The notes: generated from the sequence alone by a model not told the origin. A stretch of 64,000 nucleotides of DNA from Mycolicibacterium sp. CR10 (GCF_005222675.1 NZ_STGE01000074.1:124001-188000), one strand, 5' to 3'. Counted from the stretch's first letter, positions 33,770 through 42,593 are shown. Numbers and translations are program-made.

Positions 33770-35365
33770 ATGCGAAACATCCCCGTTGAGCTGACCGAAC
33801 GCTACGAGAAGGAAGGGTGGTGGACACCCGAAACGCTCGGCGAGATCCTCGCCGACGGCTTGGCGGCTAATCCGGACGCGGGATTCGTCGTGCACTCCGA
33901 GGTCCGTCCCTTCGCCGGCACCTTCGCCGACGTCGAGTCGGCGGCCCGCAGGCTGGCCGCGGGCCTGCGACGCCGCGGCGTACAACCGGGCGATGCGGTG
34001 GCGCTGCAACTGCCCAACTGGATGGAGGCCGCGGTCGCGTTCTGGGCGTCGGCGTTCCTCGGCGCGGTCGTCGTCCCGATCGTGCACTTCTACGGACGCC
34101 GCGAGCTCGGGCACATCCTGTCCACGGCGCGGCCCAAGGTCTTCATCACCGCCGAGGAGTTCGGCCGCATGACGTTCGAACCGGACCTGTGCGCCGACGT
34201 GCCGATCGTCGGTCTGGTGGGACCGTTCGACGAGCGCCTGCGCGGGGAGCATGTGAACGCTTTCGACGAGTTGTTCGACGACGAGCCGCTGGTCGGGACG
34301 GTGTCGGCGGATCCGGCCGGTCCTGCCCTGATCGCCTTCACCTCCGGCACCACCCGCGCACCCAAGGGCGTCATCCACAGCCACCAGACGCTGAGCTGCG
34401 AAACCCGGCAGCTGCTGGCCAACTATCCGCCCGATCGCGGCAGGCAGCTGACGGCCACGCCGGTCGGGCACTTCATCGGCATGCTCGGCGCGTTCCTCAT
34501 CCCTGTGCTGGAAGGCGCGGCGATCGACCTCGTCGATGTCTGGGATCCCGGCAAGGTGCTGGCGCTGATGAAGTCCAACGGCATGTCGATCGGGGGCGGC
34601 CCGCCGTACTTCGTCACGAGCCTGCTCGACCACCCGGACTGCACCGACGATCACCGAAATCTGTTCACCACGGTGGGCCTCGGCGGCTCCACCGTGCCCG
34701 CGGCGGTCACGCGGCGGCTGTCGGATCTCGGCATGTTCGTCTTCCGCTCCTACGGCAGCACCGAGCATCCGTCGATCACCGGGTCAGGCCCGGACGCACC
34801 CGAGGACAAGCGCCTCTTCACCGACGGCGATGTTCGGCCCGGTGTGGAGATCAAGCTCGCCGAGGACGGCGAGATCCTCAGCCGCGGACCCGACCTGTGT
34901 CTGGGCTACACCGATGACGAGCTGACCAAGACGGCCTTTGACGCGGACGGCTGGTATCACACCGGCGATGTCGGGGTCCTCGACGACGACGGGTACCTGA
35001 CCATCACCGACCGCAAGGCCGACGTCATCATCCGCGGCGGCGAGAACATCAGCGCACTCGAGGTGGAGGAGGTGCTGCTGGCGATGCCGATGGTCGCAGA
35101 GGCCGTGGTGGTCGCGGTGCCCGATGACCGGCTGGGGGAGCGGACCGCTGCGGTTCTGCGGACCAGGGACGGACACGCGATGCCGACGCTCGAGGAGGTG
35201 CGGGCGCACTTCGCACAGGCCGGCGTCGCCCGCCAGAAGTGGCCCGAGGTGCTGCACCAGGTCGATGACTTTCCGCGGACGGCCAGCGGCAAGGTCCAGA
35301 AGTTCGTCGTGCGCCAGCACGTGGCGGCCGAAGCGCGCCGGCTCGTTGCGAGCCACACAGAATGA
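33770..35365 (+). CDS. fatty acyl-CoA synthetase (FadD family)
   Basis: A 531-residue ANL-superfamily ligase. The P-loop is FTSGTTRAPKGV, then YGSTEHPS, and the hinge GDVGVLDDDGYLTITDRK. The C-terminal catalytic Lys is in TASGKVQK. It activates a carboxylic acid as the acyl-adenylate and then the CoA thioester. The ATG at 33770 follows GGAGG at rather long spacing. The next gene follows 35 bp later, across an operator. Confidence 0.92.
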   Translation: MRNIPVELTERYEKEGWWTPETLGEILADGLAANPDAGFVVHSEVRPFAGTFADVESAARRLAAGLRRRGVQPGDAVALQLPNWMEAAVAFWASAFLGAVVVPIVHFYGRRELGHILSTARPKVFITAEEFGRMTFEPDLCADVPIVGLVGPFDERLRGEHVNAFDELFDDEPLVGTVSADPAGPALIAFTSGTTRAPKGVIHSHQTLSCETRQLLANYPPDRGRQLTATPVGHFIGMLGAFLIPVLEGAAIDLVDVWDPGKVLALMKSNGMSIGGGPPYFVTSLLDHPDCTDDHRNLFTTVGLGGSTVPAAVTRRLSDLGMFVFRSYGSTEHPSITGSGPDAPEDKRLFTDGDVRPGVEIKLAEDGEILSRGPDLCLGYTDDELTKTAFDADGWYHTGDVGVLDDDGYLTITDRKADVIIRGGENISALEVEEVLLAMPMVAEAVVVAVPDDRLGERTAAVLRTRDGHAMPTLEEVRAHFAQAGVARQKWPEVLHQVDDFPRTASGKVQKFVVRQHVAAEARRLVASHTE

Positions 35366-35378
35366 GAATACGATTCTC
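35364..35378. promoter_or_regulatory. perfect operator palindrome GAGAAT-N3-ATTCTC
   Basis: GAGAATACGATTCTC overlaps the stop of the FadD gene and lies 22 bp before the next ATG at 35401. It indicates that the amidohydrolase-FadD pair downstream has its own regulated promoter. Confidence 0.75.
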
Positions 35379-35400
35379 CCGATAAGCAAAGGAGTTTTCC

Positions 35401-36591
35401 ATGGGTCAACTTTCGCACCGGGTCGACATCCCGTTTCCACTGTTCGACGCGGACAACCATCTGTATGAGCCGCCAGAGGCGCTGACGAAGTTCCTGCCCA
35501 AGGAGTACAAGGACATCGTCCAGTACGTCGAGGTCAACGGCCGGACGAAGATCGCGCTGAAGGGCCAGATCAGCAACTACATACCCAACCCCACGTTCTC
35601 GGTGGTCGCCAAGCCGGGCGCATGGGAGGAGTACTTCAAGTTCGGCAACCCCGACGGCAAGAGCAAGCGCGAGCTGTTCGGCGAGCCGATGAGGGCCATC
35701 CCGGCGTTCTTCGAACCCGGTCCGCGGCTCGAGAAGATGACCGAACTGGGCATCGACCGCTCGCTGATGTTCCCGACGCTGGCCAGCCTGATCGAAGAGC
35801 GGCTGAGCGACGACCCGGTGGCCATCCACGTCATCGTCCATGCGCTGAACGAGTGGCTTCACGAAGTCTGGGGCTTCAACTATCAGAACCGCATCTTCAC
35901 CACGCCGGTGATCACCCTGCCCATCGTCGAGAAGGCGATCGAGGAGTTGGAGTGGGCGGTCAAGCGTGGTGCCCGGGCGATCCTGATCCGCCCGGCGCCG
36001 GTGCCCGGCTTCCGCGGCCCGCGGTCGTTCGCGCTGCCCGAGTTCGACCCGTTCTGGCAGAAGTGCGTCGAGTACGACGTCTTCGTCGGGATGCACTCGA
36101 GCGACAGCGGTTACTCCCGCTACACCTCGGAATGGGACGGCGCCGCTCAGGAGATGTTGCCGTTCCAGACCAACGCCATGTCGATCCTCAACGAGTGGCG
36201 ACCGATCCAGGACGCAGTGGCCTCCTGGGTGATTCACGGCGCGCTGTTCCGGTTCCCGACGCTGAAAGTCGGGATCGTCGAGGCGGGCTCGAAATGGATG
36301 TTCCCGCTGCTGGACTCGATGGCCGAGGTCTACAAGAAGGCGCCCGAGGCCTTCCCGGGCAACCCCATGGAGGAGATCAAGAGGCGCATCTACGTCAGTC
36401 CGTTCTACGAGGAGGGCATCGACGACCTGATCAACCTGATCGGCGTCGACCAGGTGCTGTACGGCTCCGACTGGCCGCACCCGGAAGGACTGGCAGAACC
36501 GACGCACTACGTGACCGCGCTCGAGCATCTCTCGTTGGAGGACCAGGCGAAGATCATGGGCGGCAACTTGAGTCGCCTCGTCACGGTGTGA
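35401..36591 (+). CDS. amidohydrolase-2 family protein
   Basis: A 396-residue amidohydrolase-2 barrel: DADNHLYEPPE in place of D-x-H, VGMHSSDSG, GIVEAGSKW and the late YGSDWPHPEG with the conserved Asp. AAAGGAG lies before the ATG. The stop overlaps the next FadD by 4 bp (GTGA). It is the third amidohydrolase-2 protein in the island. Some relatives are decarboxylases or hydrolases of cyclic intermediates; the true reaction is unknown. Confidence 0.88.
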   Translation: MGQLSHRVDIPFPLFDADNHLYEPPEALTKFLPKEYKDIVQYVEVNGRTKIALKGQISNYIPNPTFSVVAKPGAWEEYFKFGNPDGKSKRELFGEPMRAIPAFFEPGPRLEKMTELGIDRSLMFPTLASLIEERLSDDPVAIHVIVHALNEWLHEVWGFNYQNRIFTTPVITLPIVEKAIEELEWAVKRGARAILIRPAPVPGFRGPRSFALPEFDPFWQKCVEYDVFVGMHSSDSGYSRYTSEWDGAAQEMLPFQTNAMSILNEWRPIQDAVASWVIHGALFRFPTLKVGIVEAGSKWMFPLLDSMAEVYKKAPEAFPGNPMEEIKRRIYVSPFYEEGIDDLINLIGVDQVLYGSDWPHPEGLAEPTHYVTALEHLSLEDQAKIMGGNLSRLVTV

Positions 36592-38051
36592 GCCGGTGGC
36601 AGACCATCCCCGAGATGGTCGCCAGCGCGGCGGACCGGTTCGGCGGCACGGAAGCAGTCGTCGACGGCCCGCTGCGTTTGTCATTCGCGGAGCTGGTCGG
36701 GCGAATCCAGTGTGCTGCAGGTGCTTTCGCTGATCTGGGTGTCGTGAAGGGCGACCGGGTCGCGGTCTGGGCTCCCAACAGCGCCGAGTGGATCATTGCC
36801 GCGTTCGGCGTGATCACCGCCGCTGGTGTGCTGGTGCCCGTCAACACCCGGTTCAAGACCGAGGAAGCGGCCGACGTCATCGGCCGCAGCGGGGCCAAGG
36901 CGGTGATGGTTCAGCAGGGCTTTCTTGGAGTGGACTACACCGCCCCGCCTGGCGTGCCGGTCATCGACCTGAAATCCGGCTTCCTGGCTAGTGGCCGGCC
37001 GTTCAGTCGTCCAGTCGAGGGCACCGACATCTCCGACATCATCTTCACCTCGGGTACGACCGGCCGGTCCAAGGGCGTGATGATGAATCACCTCCAGAAC
37101 CTGCGCCTCTACGAAGAGTGGTGCGATCTGGCCGACCTCCGTCCGCGCGATCGCTACCTCATGATCAACCCGTACTTCCACACCTTCGGCTACAAGGCGG
37201 GGCTGATCGCGTCGTTCATCCGAGGCGCGACGATGCTGCCGGTGCCCGTCTTCGATGTGGACCGGGTGGTGGACCTCATTGTGGCAGAACAGGTCACGAT
37301 GCTTCCCGGACCCCCGACGCTGTATCACTCCCTGCTCGGCGTCGAGGACAAGACGAAGCTGGCCACGCTCCGTGCCGGCGTGACCGGTGCAGCCGACATC
37401 CCAGTCGAGCTCATCCGACGGGTACACGAGGAGCTTCCCTTCCGGACGCTGGCCACGGGGTACGGGCTCACCGAGGCCGGCACGGTGACGCTTTCTCGAC
37501 CAGGGGACTCGTTCGAGGACATCGCGACGACGGCGGGTGTCGCCTGCGATGGCGTCGAGATGCGTATCGCCGAGGACGGAGAAGTGCTGGTCCGTGGCTA
37601 CACGGTGATGCAGGGCTACCTCGACGACGCCGCCGCGACAGCAGAGGCGATCGATCCCGAGGGATGGCTGCACACCGGCGATCTCGGAACGGTCGATGAC
37701 GCCGGTCGGCTACGAATCGTCGGCCGCAAGAAGGACATGTTCGTCGTCGGCGGCTTCAACGCCTACCCCGCCGAGATCGAAGGCTTCCTGCTGGAGCACC
37801 CCGCGGTGGCGCAGGCGGCGGTCATCGGGGTAGCCGATGAGCGGATGGGGCAGGTCGGCAAGGCCTTCCTTGTGGTCAACCCGCCCGAGGACGGACAGCA
37901 CCGCACCCTGACCGCCGAGCAGGTGATCGCCTGGAGTCGCGACCGAATGGCCGGTTTCAAGGTGCCGCGGTATGTAGAGTTCCTCGACGAGTTGCCGTTG
38001 AACGCCACCGGCAAGGTGATGAAGGACAGATTGCAGGACAATCGTCGCTGA
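36588..38051 (+). CDS. fatty acyl-CoA synthetase (FadD family)
   Basis: A 487-residue ligase, shorter than typical FadD (~500-540), with FTSGTTGRSKGV, GYGLTEAGTVT, GDLGTVDDAGRLRIVGRKKDM and NATGKVMK. The GTG at 36588 overlaps the amidohydrolase stop and fits the ligase start VSRWQTIPEMVASAADRFGG. Small FadD enzymes of this form include the FadD3 group that activates steroid ring-derived acids, but the family assignment is not secure. Confidence 0.92.
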   Translation: MSRWQTIPEMVASAADRFGGTEAVVDGPLRLSFAELVGRIQCAAGAFADLGVVKGDRVAVWAPNSAEWIIAAFGVITAAGVLVPVNTRFKTEEAADVIGRSGAKAVMVQQGFLGVDYTAPPGVPVIDLKSGFLASGRPFSRPVEGTDISDIIFTSGTTGRSKGVMMNHLQNLRLYEEWCDLADLRPRDRYLMINPYFHTFGYKAGLIASFIRGATMLPVPVFDVDRVVDLIVAEQVTMLPGPPTLYHSLLGVEDKTKLATLRAGVTGAADIPVELIRRVHEELPFRTLATGYGLTEAGTVTLSRPGDSFEDIATTAGVACDGVEMRIAEDGEVLVRGYTVMQGYLDDAAATAEAIDPEGWLHTGDLGTVDDAGRLRIVGRKKDMFVVGGFNAYPAEIEGFLLEHPAVAQAAVIGVADERMGQVGKAFLVVNPPEDGQHRTLTAEQVIAWSRDRMAGFKVPRYVEFLDELPLNATGKVMKDRLQDNRR

Positions 38052-38144
38052 GCGCTCGCACAGCGTGTAAACAGCATTTCCGCAGCGACGGGGTTTCCCG
38101 GGACTCGCGGAGCGAGGGTATCGTCGCGGCGATACGCAAAAATG

Positions 38145-38159
38145 AAGAATGACATTCTC
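38145..38159. promoter_or_regulatory. operator AAGAAT-N3-ATTCTC
   Basis: AAGAATGACATTCTC fits RAGAAY-N3-RTTCTY fully. It lies 43 bp upstream of the GTG start of the first Mce-associated gene, linking the transporter accessories to the catabolic regulon. Confidence 0.65.
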
Positions 38160-38202
38160 ATACCCACGTGAGTACTGACGCTTAGCAGACAAGGAGGTCG
38201 AT

Positions 38203-39168
38203 GTGCCGTCATTCAGGCGCCGTGAATCGGTGATCGACGCCGACCGCATCGATCCACCGCCGAGTCCGGACCGCCCCGGCGGTGCGTCGGGCGCGGAGCA
38301 AGCTCGATCGCTGGCCGAGGAAGCCGAAGCCGAGGCTGCGGAGGCGGAGGCGATGGCCGCCGCCGCTCGCGCACGGGCACGGGCGATCCGGCTTCGCAGG
38401 GAGGCTGAACAAGCCACGGGCGCCGAGGTGCCCGCTGTCGAGGTCGACGCTGCGACCGAGGCCGACGCTGAGGCCGAGACTGAGGCCGACGCCGAGACTG
38501 AGGCCGAGACTGAGGCCGACGCCGAGACTGAGGCCGAGGCCGACGCGGAGGCCGCCGAGTTCAACGATGACGTGGCCACCGAAGACGCAGAAGACGCAGA
38601 CGACGCCGTCTCCTATGGCCACGACGAAGATGTCGAAGACGACGGCGGAGCGACATCGGCCGGGTCTCGGTGGCGCCGGTTGCGTCCGAGCTGGAAGGGG
38701 ATCGCCGCGGCGGTGGTGGTCCTGTGCACGGTGGCATGTCTGGCGGCCAGCGGCTACATGATCTCGACCCACCGCAAGGCGGACAGACTTCAGCAACAGA
38801 ACGCGGAGTACGCGGCGGCGGCGCGGCAGAGCGTCGTGACGTTGATGTCGCTGGATTTCAACAATGCGCAGGACAACGTCAAGCGCATCATCGACAACTC
38901 GACGGGGCAGTTCAAGACCGACTTCGAGCAGCAGGCGCCTGATTTCATCAAGGTCGCTCGGGATTCGAAGGTCGTCACCGAGGTCACCGTCAACTCCGTC
39001 GCGGTGGAATCGATGACGGACACGTCGGCGGTCGCACTCGTCGCGGCGTCGTCCCGGGTCACCAACTCCTCAGGTGCCAACCAGGAACCGCGGACGTGGC
39101 GACTCAGTGTGAACTTGGAGAGAGACGGCGGGCAGATCAAGATGTCGAAAGTTGAGTTCGTTCCGTGA
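38203..39168 (+). CDS. Mce-associated membrane protein with acidic repeat
   Basis: A 321-residue protein of the Mce-associated (Mam) type: a long charged cytoplasmic N-terminus, one membrane segment at about residues 169-188 (IAAAVVVLCTVACLAASGYM), then a ~130-residue extracytoplasmic domain (RQSVVTLMSLDF, RTWRLSVNLER). Residues 87-118 are an acidic repeat of A-D-A-E-T-E-A-E units, and before it is an Ala/Arg-rich helix. AAGGAGG precedes the GTG. It overlaps the next gene by 4 bp. Mam proteins stabilise or assist Mce complexes; here they lie 10 kb from mceF. Confidence 0.88.
   Translation: MPSFRRRESVIDADRIDPPPSPDRPGGASGAEQARSLAEEAEAEAAEAEAMAAAARARARAIRLRREAEQATGAEVPAVEVDAATEADAEAETEADAETEAETEADAETEAEADAEAAEFNDDVATEDAEDADDAVSYGHDEDVEDDGGATSAGSRWRRLRPSWKGIAAAVVVLCTVACLAASGYMISTHRKADRLQQQNAEYAAAARQSVVTLMSLDFNNAQDNVKRIIDNSTGQFKTDFEQQAPDFIKVARDSKVVTEVTVNSVAVESMTDTSAVALVAASSRVTNSSGANQEPRTWRLSVNLERDGGQIKMSKVEFVP
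38461..38550 (+). repeat. in-frame 30-bp tandem repeat in Mce-associated gene
   Basis: The unit GCCGACGCCGAGACTGAG and its 12-base extension GCCGAGACTGAG repeat almost perfectly about three times. They code for the acidic A-D-A-E-T-E-A-E tract. Such repeats change length easily, so the tract should vary between strains. Confidence 0.85.
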
Positions 39169-39833
39169 GCGCTGACGACAACACTGCCTCAGCAGACGGC
39201 GAGAAGCTCGACGCGGCGGGCGGCATCGACGCAGACACCGCAGATGTCGACCCTGTGGAATCCGCCGACGACGAGTCGACTGATGTCGCGTCGACCGACG
39301 GCGAGCACGATCCCGGCCGCAGCGCCGTGCGGCACTCGCGTGGTGGACTGCGCGCCAAAGTGGGTGCGGTCCTTCTGGCCGTCGCCTTTATCGCGTCGGC
39401 GGGATTGGCGGGTTGGCTGTATGTCAACCAGTACCGGCCGGACCAGGAGACCAACCCCGCCGCGGCTCAGGTCGCGTTGGATGCAGCCAAGAGCGGTACG
39501 GTCGCGCTGCTTTCGTATTCGCCGGATTCTCTCGACAAGGACTTCGCCGCGGCCAGGTCCCGGCTCACTGGCGACTTCCTCTCGTACTACACACAATTCA
39601 CCGAGCAGATTGTCACGCCCGCGGCCAAGGAGAAATCCGTCAAGACCACGGCATCCGTCGTGCGGGCGGCGGTGTCGGAGATCCAGCCCGAATCTGCCGA
39701 GGTACTGGTTTTCATCAACCAGACCACGACCAGCAAGGAAAACCCTGACGGGGCGTTCGCTGCGAGCAGCGTCAAGGTGGGTCTGAAGAAGATCGACGGT
39801 ACCTGGCTCATCCAGTCGTTCGACCCTGTTTAA
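39165..39833 (+). CDS. Mce-associated membrane protein
   Basis: A 222-residue companion to the previous protein: acidic cytoplasmic tail (~60 residues), membrane segment at about 66-84 (VGAVLLAVAFIASAGLAGWLY), then a domain with ALLSYSPDSLDKDFAAARSRLTGDFLSYY, the typical Mam pattern. The GTG start overlaps the previous stop. Confidence 0.9.
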   Translation: MSADDNTASADGEKLDAAGGIDADTADVDPVESADDESTDVASTDGEHDPGRSAVRHSRGGLRAKVGAVLLAVAFIASAGLAGWLYVNQYRPDQETNPAAAQVALDAAKSGTVALLSYSPDSLDKDFAAARSRLTGDFLSYYTQFTEQIVTPAAKEKSVKTTASVVRAAVSEIQPESAEVLVFINQTTTSKENPDGAFAASSVKVGLKKIDGTWLIQSFDPV

Positions 39834-39850
39834 GGTATAGCCTCAGCGCC

Positions 39851-40528
39851 GTGACTGTGACGGCGATCGTTCCTGTGCCGGCTCGATTCGCCCTGCGGCG
39901 CGAGGCCCTGCTTGCCCCGGTGGCCGGGCTTTCTCCCCTTGTTCGCGTCGTCAAAGCGCTCGCAGCGACGTGCGATGTAGTCGTCGCCGCGGCCGAGCCC
40001 ATCATCGCCAGCGTTCGTGAAAGCCTTGCGGAAGAACGCGTTTCATCGCTTCAGGTGGTATTGGCCGACCCGCCGGGTGAGCGGGCGCAGTGCGTGGCGG
40101 CAGGGTTGCGTGACGTCGCCGGCGGCAGCCCCGTGGTGGTGCACGACGTCGAATGGCCATTGGTCGGCGCCGGCACTGTGGAACGCATCGTGGCGAGCTT
40201 GCAGGCCGGCGCCGTGGCGGTGATGCCCGCCCGGCCCGTCACCGACAGCATCAAAGCGGTCGACGCGGCCGGGGTGGTGAGGGCAACTCTGGACCGCGCG
40301 CCGCTGCGCACTATGCAGTATCCCCGCGGCTTCGACTCCGGCGTGCTGGCGCAACTCGTTGCGCACGGCGCATCAGGCGCGTTCGATGAACTCGAGGTGG
40401 CCTTGTCGACAGGTACGCCGGTGACACTCATCGACGGTGATGACGACGCGCTCAGCGTCGAGTTGCCGCGCGACGCCGCCTATCTGGCAGCACTCATCGA
40501 GGGGCGCCACGACGTCGCCGATCGATGA
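39851..40528 (+). CDS. divergent IspD-like nucleotidyltransferase, probably inactive
   Basis: A 225-residue protein that aligns with the IspD fold but lacks the signature LAAGxGxR: the N-terminus reads IVPVPARFALRREALLAPVAG. VVHDVEWPLV stands where active enzymes have IHDAARP, and TMQYPRGFD where they have TPQAF. It has an IspD-like length. The key nucleotide-binding Gly and Lys are lost, so catalysis as a cytidylyltransferase is unlikely. It follows the Mce-associated genes by 17 bp and its 3' end overlaps the convergent, intact ispD by 35 bp. Possible heteromer partner or altered enzyme. Confidence 0.7.
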   Translation: MTVTAIVPVPARFALRREALLAPVAGLSPLVRVVKALAATCDVVVAAAEPIIASVRESLAEERVSSLQVVLADPPGERAQCVAAGLRDVAGGSPVVVHDVEWPLVGAGTVERIVASLQAGAVAVMPARPVTDSIKAVDAAGVVRATLDRAPLRTMQYPRGFDSGVLAQLVAHGASGAFDELEVALSTGTPVTLIDGDDDALSVELPRDAAYLAALIEGRHDVADR

Positions 40529-41213
40529 GAAGACGTTGCGCCACAGCGATATCGCGAGCGTAGGTGACCTTGACGTTGTCGGTGCAGCCCGGAAATGTGC
40601 GGACGTTCACGTCGGTGTAGCGCTCCACACATGAGGAGGTGTCGGTGCCTTCGAATCCGTCGTGGCCGGCACCGCGATACGCAGTCAGCAGTTCGCGGGC
40701 GCGGAACGCCTGCGGCGTCTGCACTCTGACGAGTGGTCCCTCGCCAGCCAGCGACTCCAGACCCGTTGCGTCTACCCGTGCCAATCCGACGATCGGCAGG
40801 GCAGGCAGTGCCCCGCCGAACTCGCGGGCGATCGAGATCGCGGTCCGGAACATGTCCGGCCCGGCAATCGGGCGGGCGGCGTCATGAATCGCGACGACAT
40901 CGACTGTCTCGGAATCGATGTCGGCGGCCAGATGGCTCAGCACGTTGGACTCCGACGCGTGCCGGGTGTCGCCGCCCTCCACCAGTTCCACCTGTGCGTC
41001 CGGTAGCTCGCGGTGGACGGTGTCGCGGGCCAGCTCGTACTCGCCCCGCCGGAACACCAGGATGGTTCGTGCGACCTCCGGCAGGCGCGTGAGCGTATCC
41101 AGGGACCAGGCCAGCATGCTGCGTCCGGCAAGGGGTAGGTAGGCCTTGTTCCCGTCGGCGCCCACGCGGGTGCCCAGGCCCGCGGCCAACACCACGCCAA
41201 CCGCCTCGCCCAT
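40494..41213 (-). CDS. ispD: 2-C-methyl-D-erythritol 4-phosphate cytidylyltransferase family (IspD-like)
   Basis: A 239-residue IspD-family enzyme with the intact signature VVLAAGLGTRVGADGNKAYLPLAG, IHDAARP, VRVQTPQAF and GTDTSSCVERY (usual: TDDA). IspD makes CDP-ME in the MEP isoprenoid pathway. ispF is not beside it, so this may be a second copy rather than the housekeeping one. No Shine-Dalgarno is seen before the ATG at 41213; it may be leaderless. It is convergent with the degenerate IspD-like gene. Confidence 0.8.
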   Translation of the reverse strand: MGEAVGVVLAAGLGTRVGADGNKAYLPLAGRSMLAWSLDTLTRLPEVARTILVFRRGEYELARDTVHRELPDAQVELVEGGDTRHASESNVLSHLAADIDSETVDVVAIHDAARPIAGPDMFRTAISIAREFGGALPALPIVGLARVDATGLESLAGEGPLVRVQTPQAFRARELLTAYRGAGHDGFEGTDTSSCVERYTDVNVRTFPGCTDNVKVTYARDIAVAQRLLIDRRRRGAPR

Positions 41214-41324
41214 GGAGGAACAGTATCGCGGCCGCCGGCGTCGGCCCCGGCTCCGTCGGCAACCGACGCGCCGCGCTGCTGACCTACGAGTACGGTCTAC
41301 GCGCAGTGTGAAAGGAGACGGACG

Positions 41325-42587
41325 GTGAGCGACGAAACGCAGCGACCTGCCAGCCAGGCGCATCGGGTCCGGCGGATGGCCGGCCGCGATCCGCGCGAGC
41401 CGAATCGGGCGGCGACGCCACTTGAGCTGCTGTTCGACCTGACCTTCGTCGTGGCGTTCTCCATAGCTGCCTCGGAATTCGCCCACGCGGTCACCGGGGG
41501 GCATGTCGCGGCGGGCCTGGCCGGCTTCTTCTTCGCGATATTCAGCGTCTGCTGGGCCTGGATCAACTTCAGCTGGTTCGCCTCGGCCTACGACACCGAC
41601 GACTGGGTCTACCGGCTGACGACCATGCTGCAGATGGGGGGCGTCATCATCCTGGCGCTGGGGCTTCCGCAGCTGTACGCGTCGATCGAACACGGGGGCC
41701 ACGTCGACAACGCCGTCGTGGTCGCCGGTTATGTGGTCATGCGGGTCGCGATGGTCGCGCAGTGGCTGCGTGCTGCCGCGCAGGATCCGCTGCGGCGCAA
41801 AGCCTGCCTGACCTACGCACTGTGGATCACCGTCGCGCAGATCGGCTGGGTCGTCTCGATCTTTCTGGTCACCTCGGTTCCCGTCACCTTCGTCATCGTG
41901 CTGACCTTGACTCTCGTGGAGCTGGCCGGCCCGGTCATCGCCGAGACGAGACTCGGCGGCACCCCATGGCACGCGCACCACATCGCGGAGCGGTACGGCC
42001 TCTTCACGATCATCGCCCTCGGCGAGGGAGTGGTGGGAACCGTCGCCTCACTTTCGGCTGTGGTGGGGGTACAGGGCTGGTCCGTCGAGGCGGTGTTCGT
42101 CGGGATCGCGGGAATTGGACTGACGTTCGGCATGTGGTGGATCTACTTCGTCTTCCCGCCCGCCGAGATCCTCCACGCGCGCCGTGAGGGGTCCTTCCTG
42201 TTCGGTTACCTGCACATCGTCGTGTTCGCCTCGATCGTGGCCACCGGGGCCGGTTTGCACGCCGCGGCGTACTACATCGAGCACCATTCCGAGCTGGGAT
42301 CGGTGGCCACCGTGCTTTCGGTCGTCGTCCCCGTCGGCGTCTACATCCTGATGGTCTATGTGGTTTATGCGGTGATGACACGCACCGTCCAGAGGTTCCA
42401 CCTGCTGCTGCTCGCGGGCACCGCGGCGGTACTCGGCCTGGCCGTCGCCCTGGCCGCCAACGGTGTCTCGATGGCCAACTGCCTGCTGGTCGTGACTCTG
42501 GCACCCGTCGTGTCCGTCGTGGGATACGAACTGGTGGGTCATCGGCACGTGGCACAGGCTGTGTCGAGCGTGTCGCGTGGGGCCTGA
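41325..42587 (+). CDS. low temperature requirement protein A (LtrA) family membrane protein
   Basis: A 420-residue integral membrane protein with about ten to twelve helices. The family signature is near the start: ATPLELLFDLTFVVAFS, followed later by HHIAERYGLFTIIALGEGVVG. AAAGGAG precedes the GTG. LtrA proteins were named from Listeria; the transported or sensed molecule is unknown. It is divergent from ispD and convergent to the MFS gene. Confidence 0.9.
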   Translation: MSDETQRPASQAHRVRRMAGRDPREPNRAATPLELLFDLTFVVAFSIAASEFAHAVTGGHVAAGLAGFFFAIFSVCWAWINFSWFASAYDTDDWVYRLTTMLQMGGVIILALGLPQLYASIEHGGHVDNAVVVAGYVVMRVAMVAQWLRAAAQDPLRRKACLTYALWITVAQIGWVVSIFLVTSVPVTFVIVLTLTLVELAGPVIAETRLGGTPWHAHHIAERYGLFTIIALGEGVVGTVASLSAVVGVQGWSVEAVFVGIAGIGLTFGMWWIYFVFPPAEILHARREGSFLFGYLHIVVFASIVATGAGLHAAAYYIEHHSELGSVATVLSVVVPVGVYILMVYVVYAVMTRTVQRFHLLLLAGTAAVLGLAVALAANGVSMANCLLVVTLAPVVSVVGYELVGHRHVAQAVSSVSRGA

Positions 42588-42593
42588 CGACGT

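Noticed and set aside
35622..36587. Long extension upstream of the FadD at 36588 in the same frame
   Set aside because: It overlaps the amidohydrolase in another frame and the ligase domain starts at the GTG at 36588.
34957..36684. A 575-codon minus-strand frame opposite FadD and the amidohydrolase
   Set aside because: Both plus-strand genes have clear motifs and starts; the antisense product is low-complexity and Arg/His-rich.
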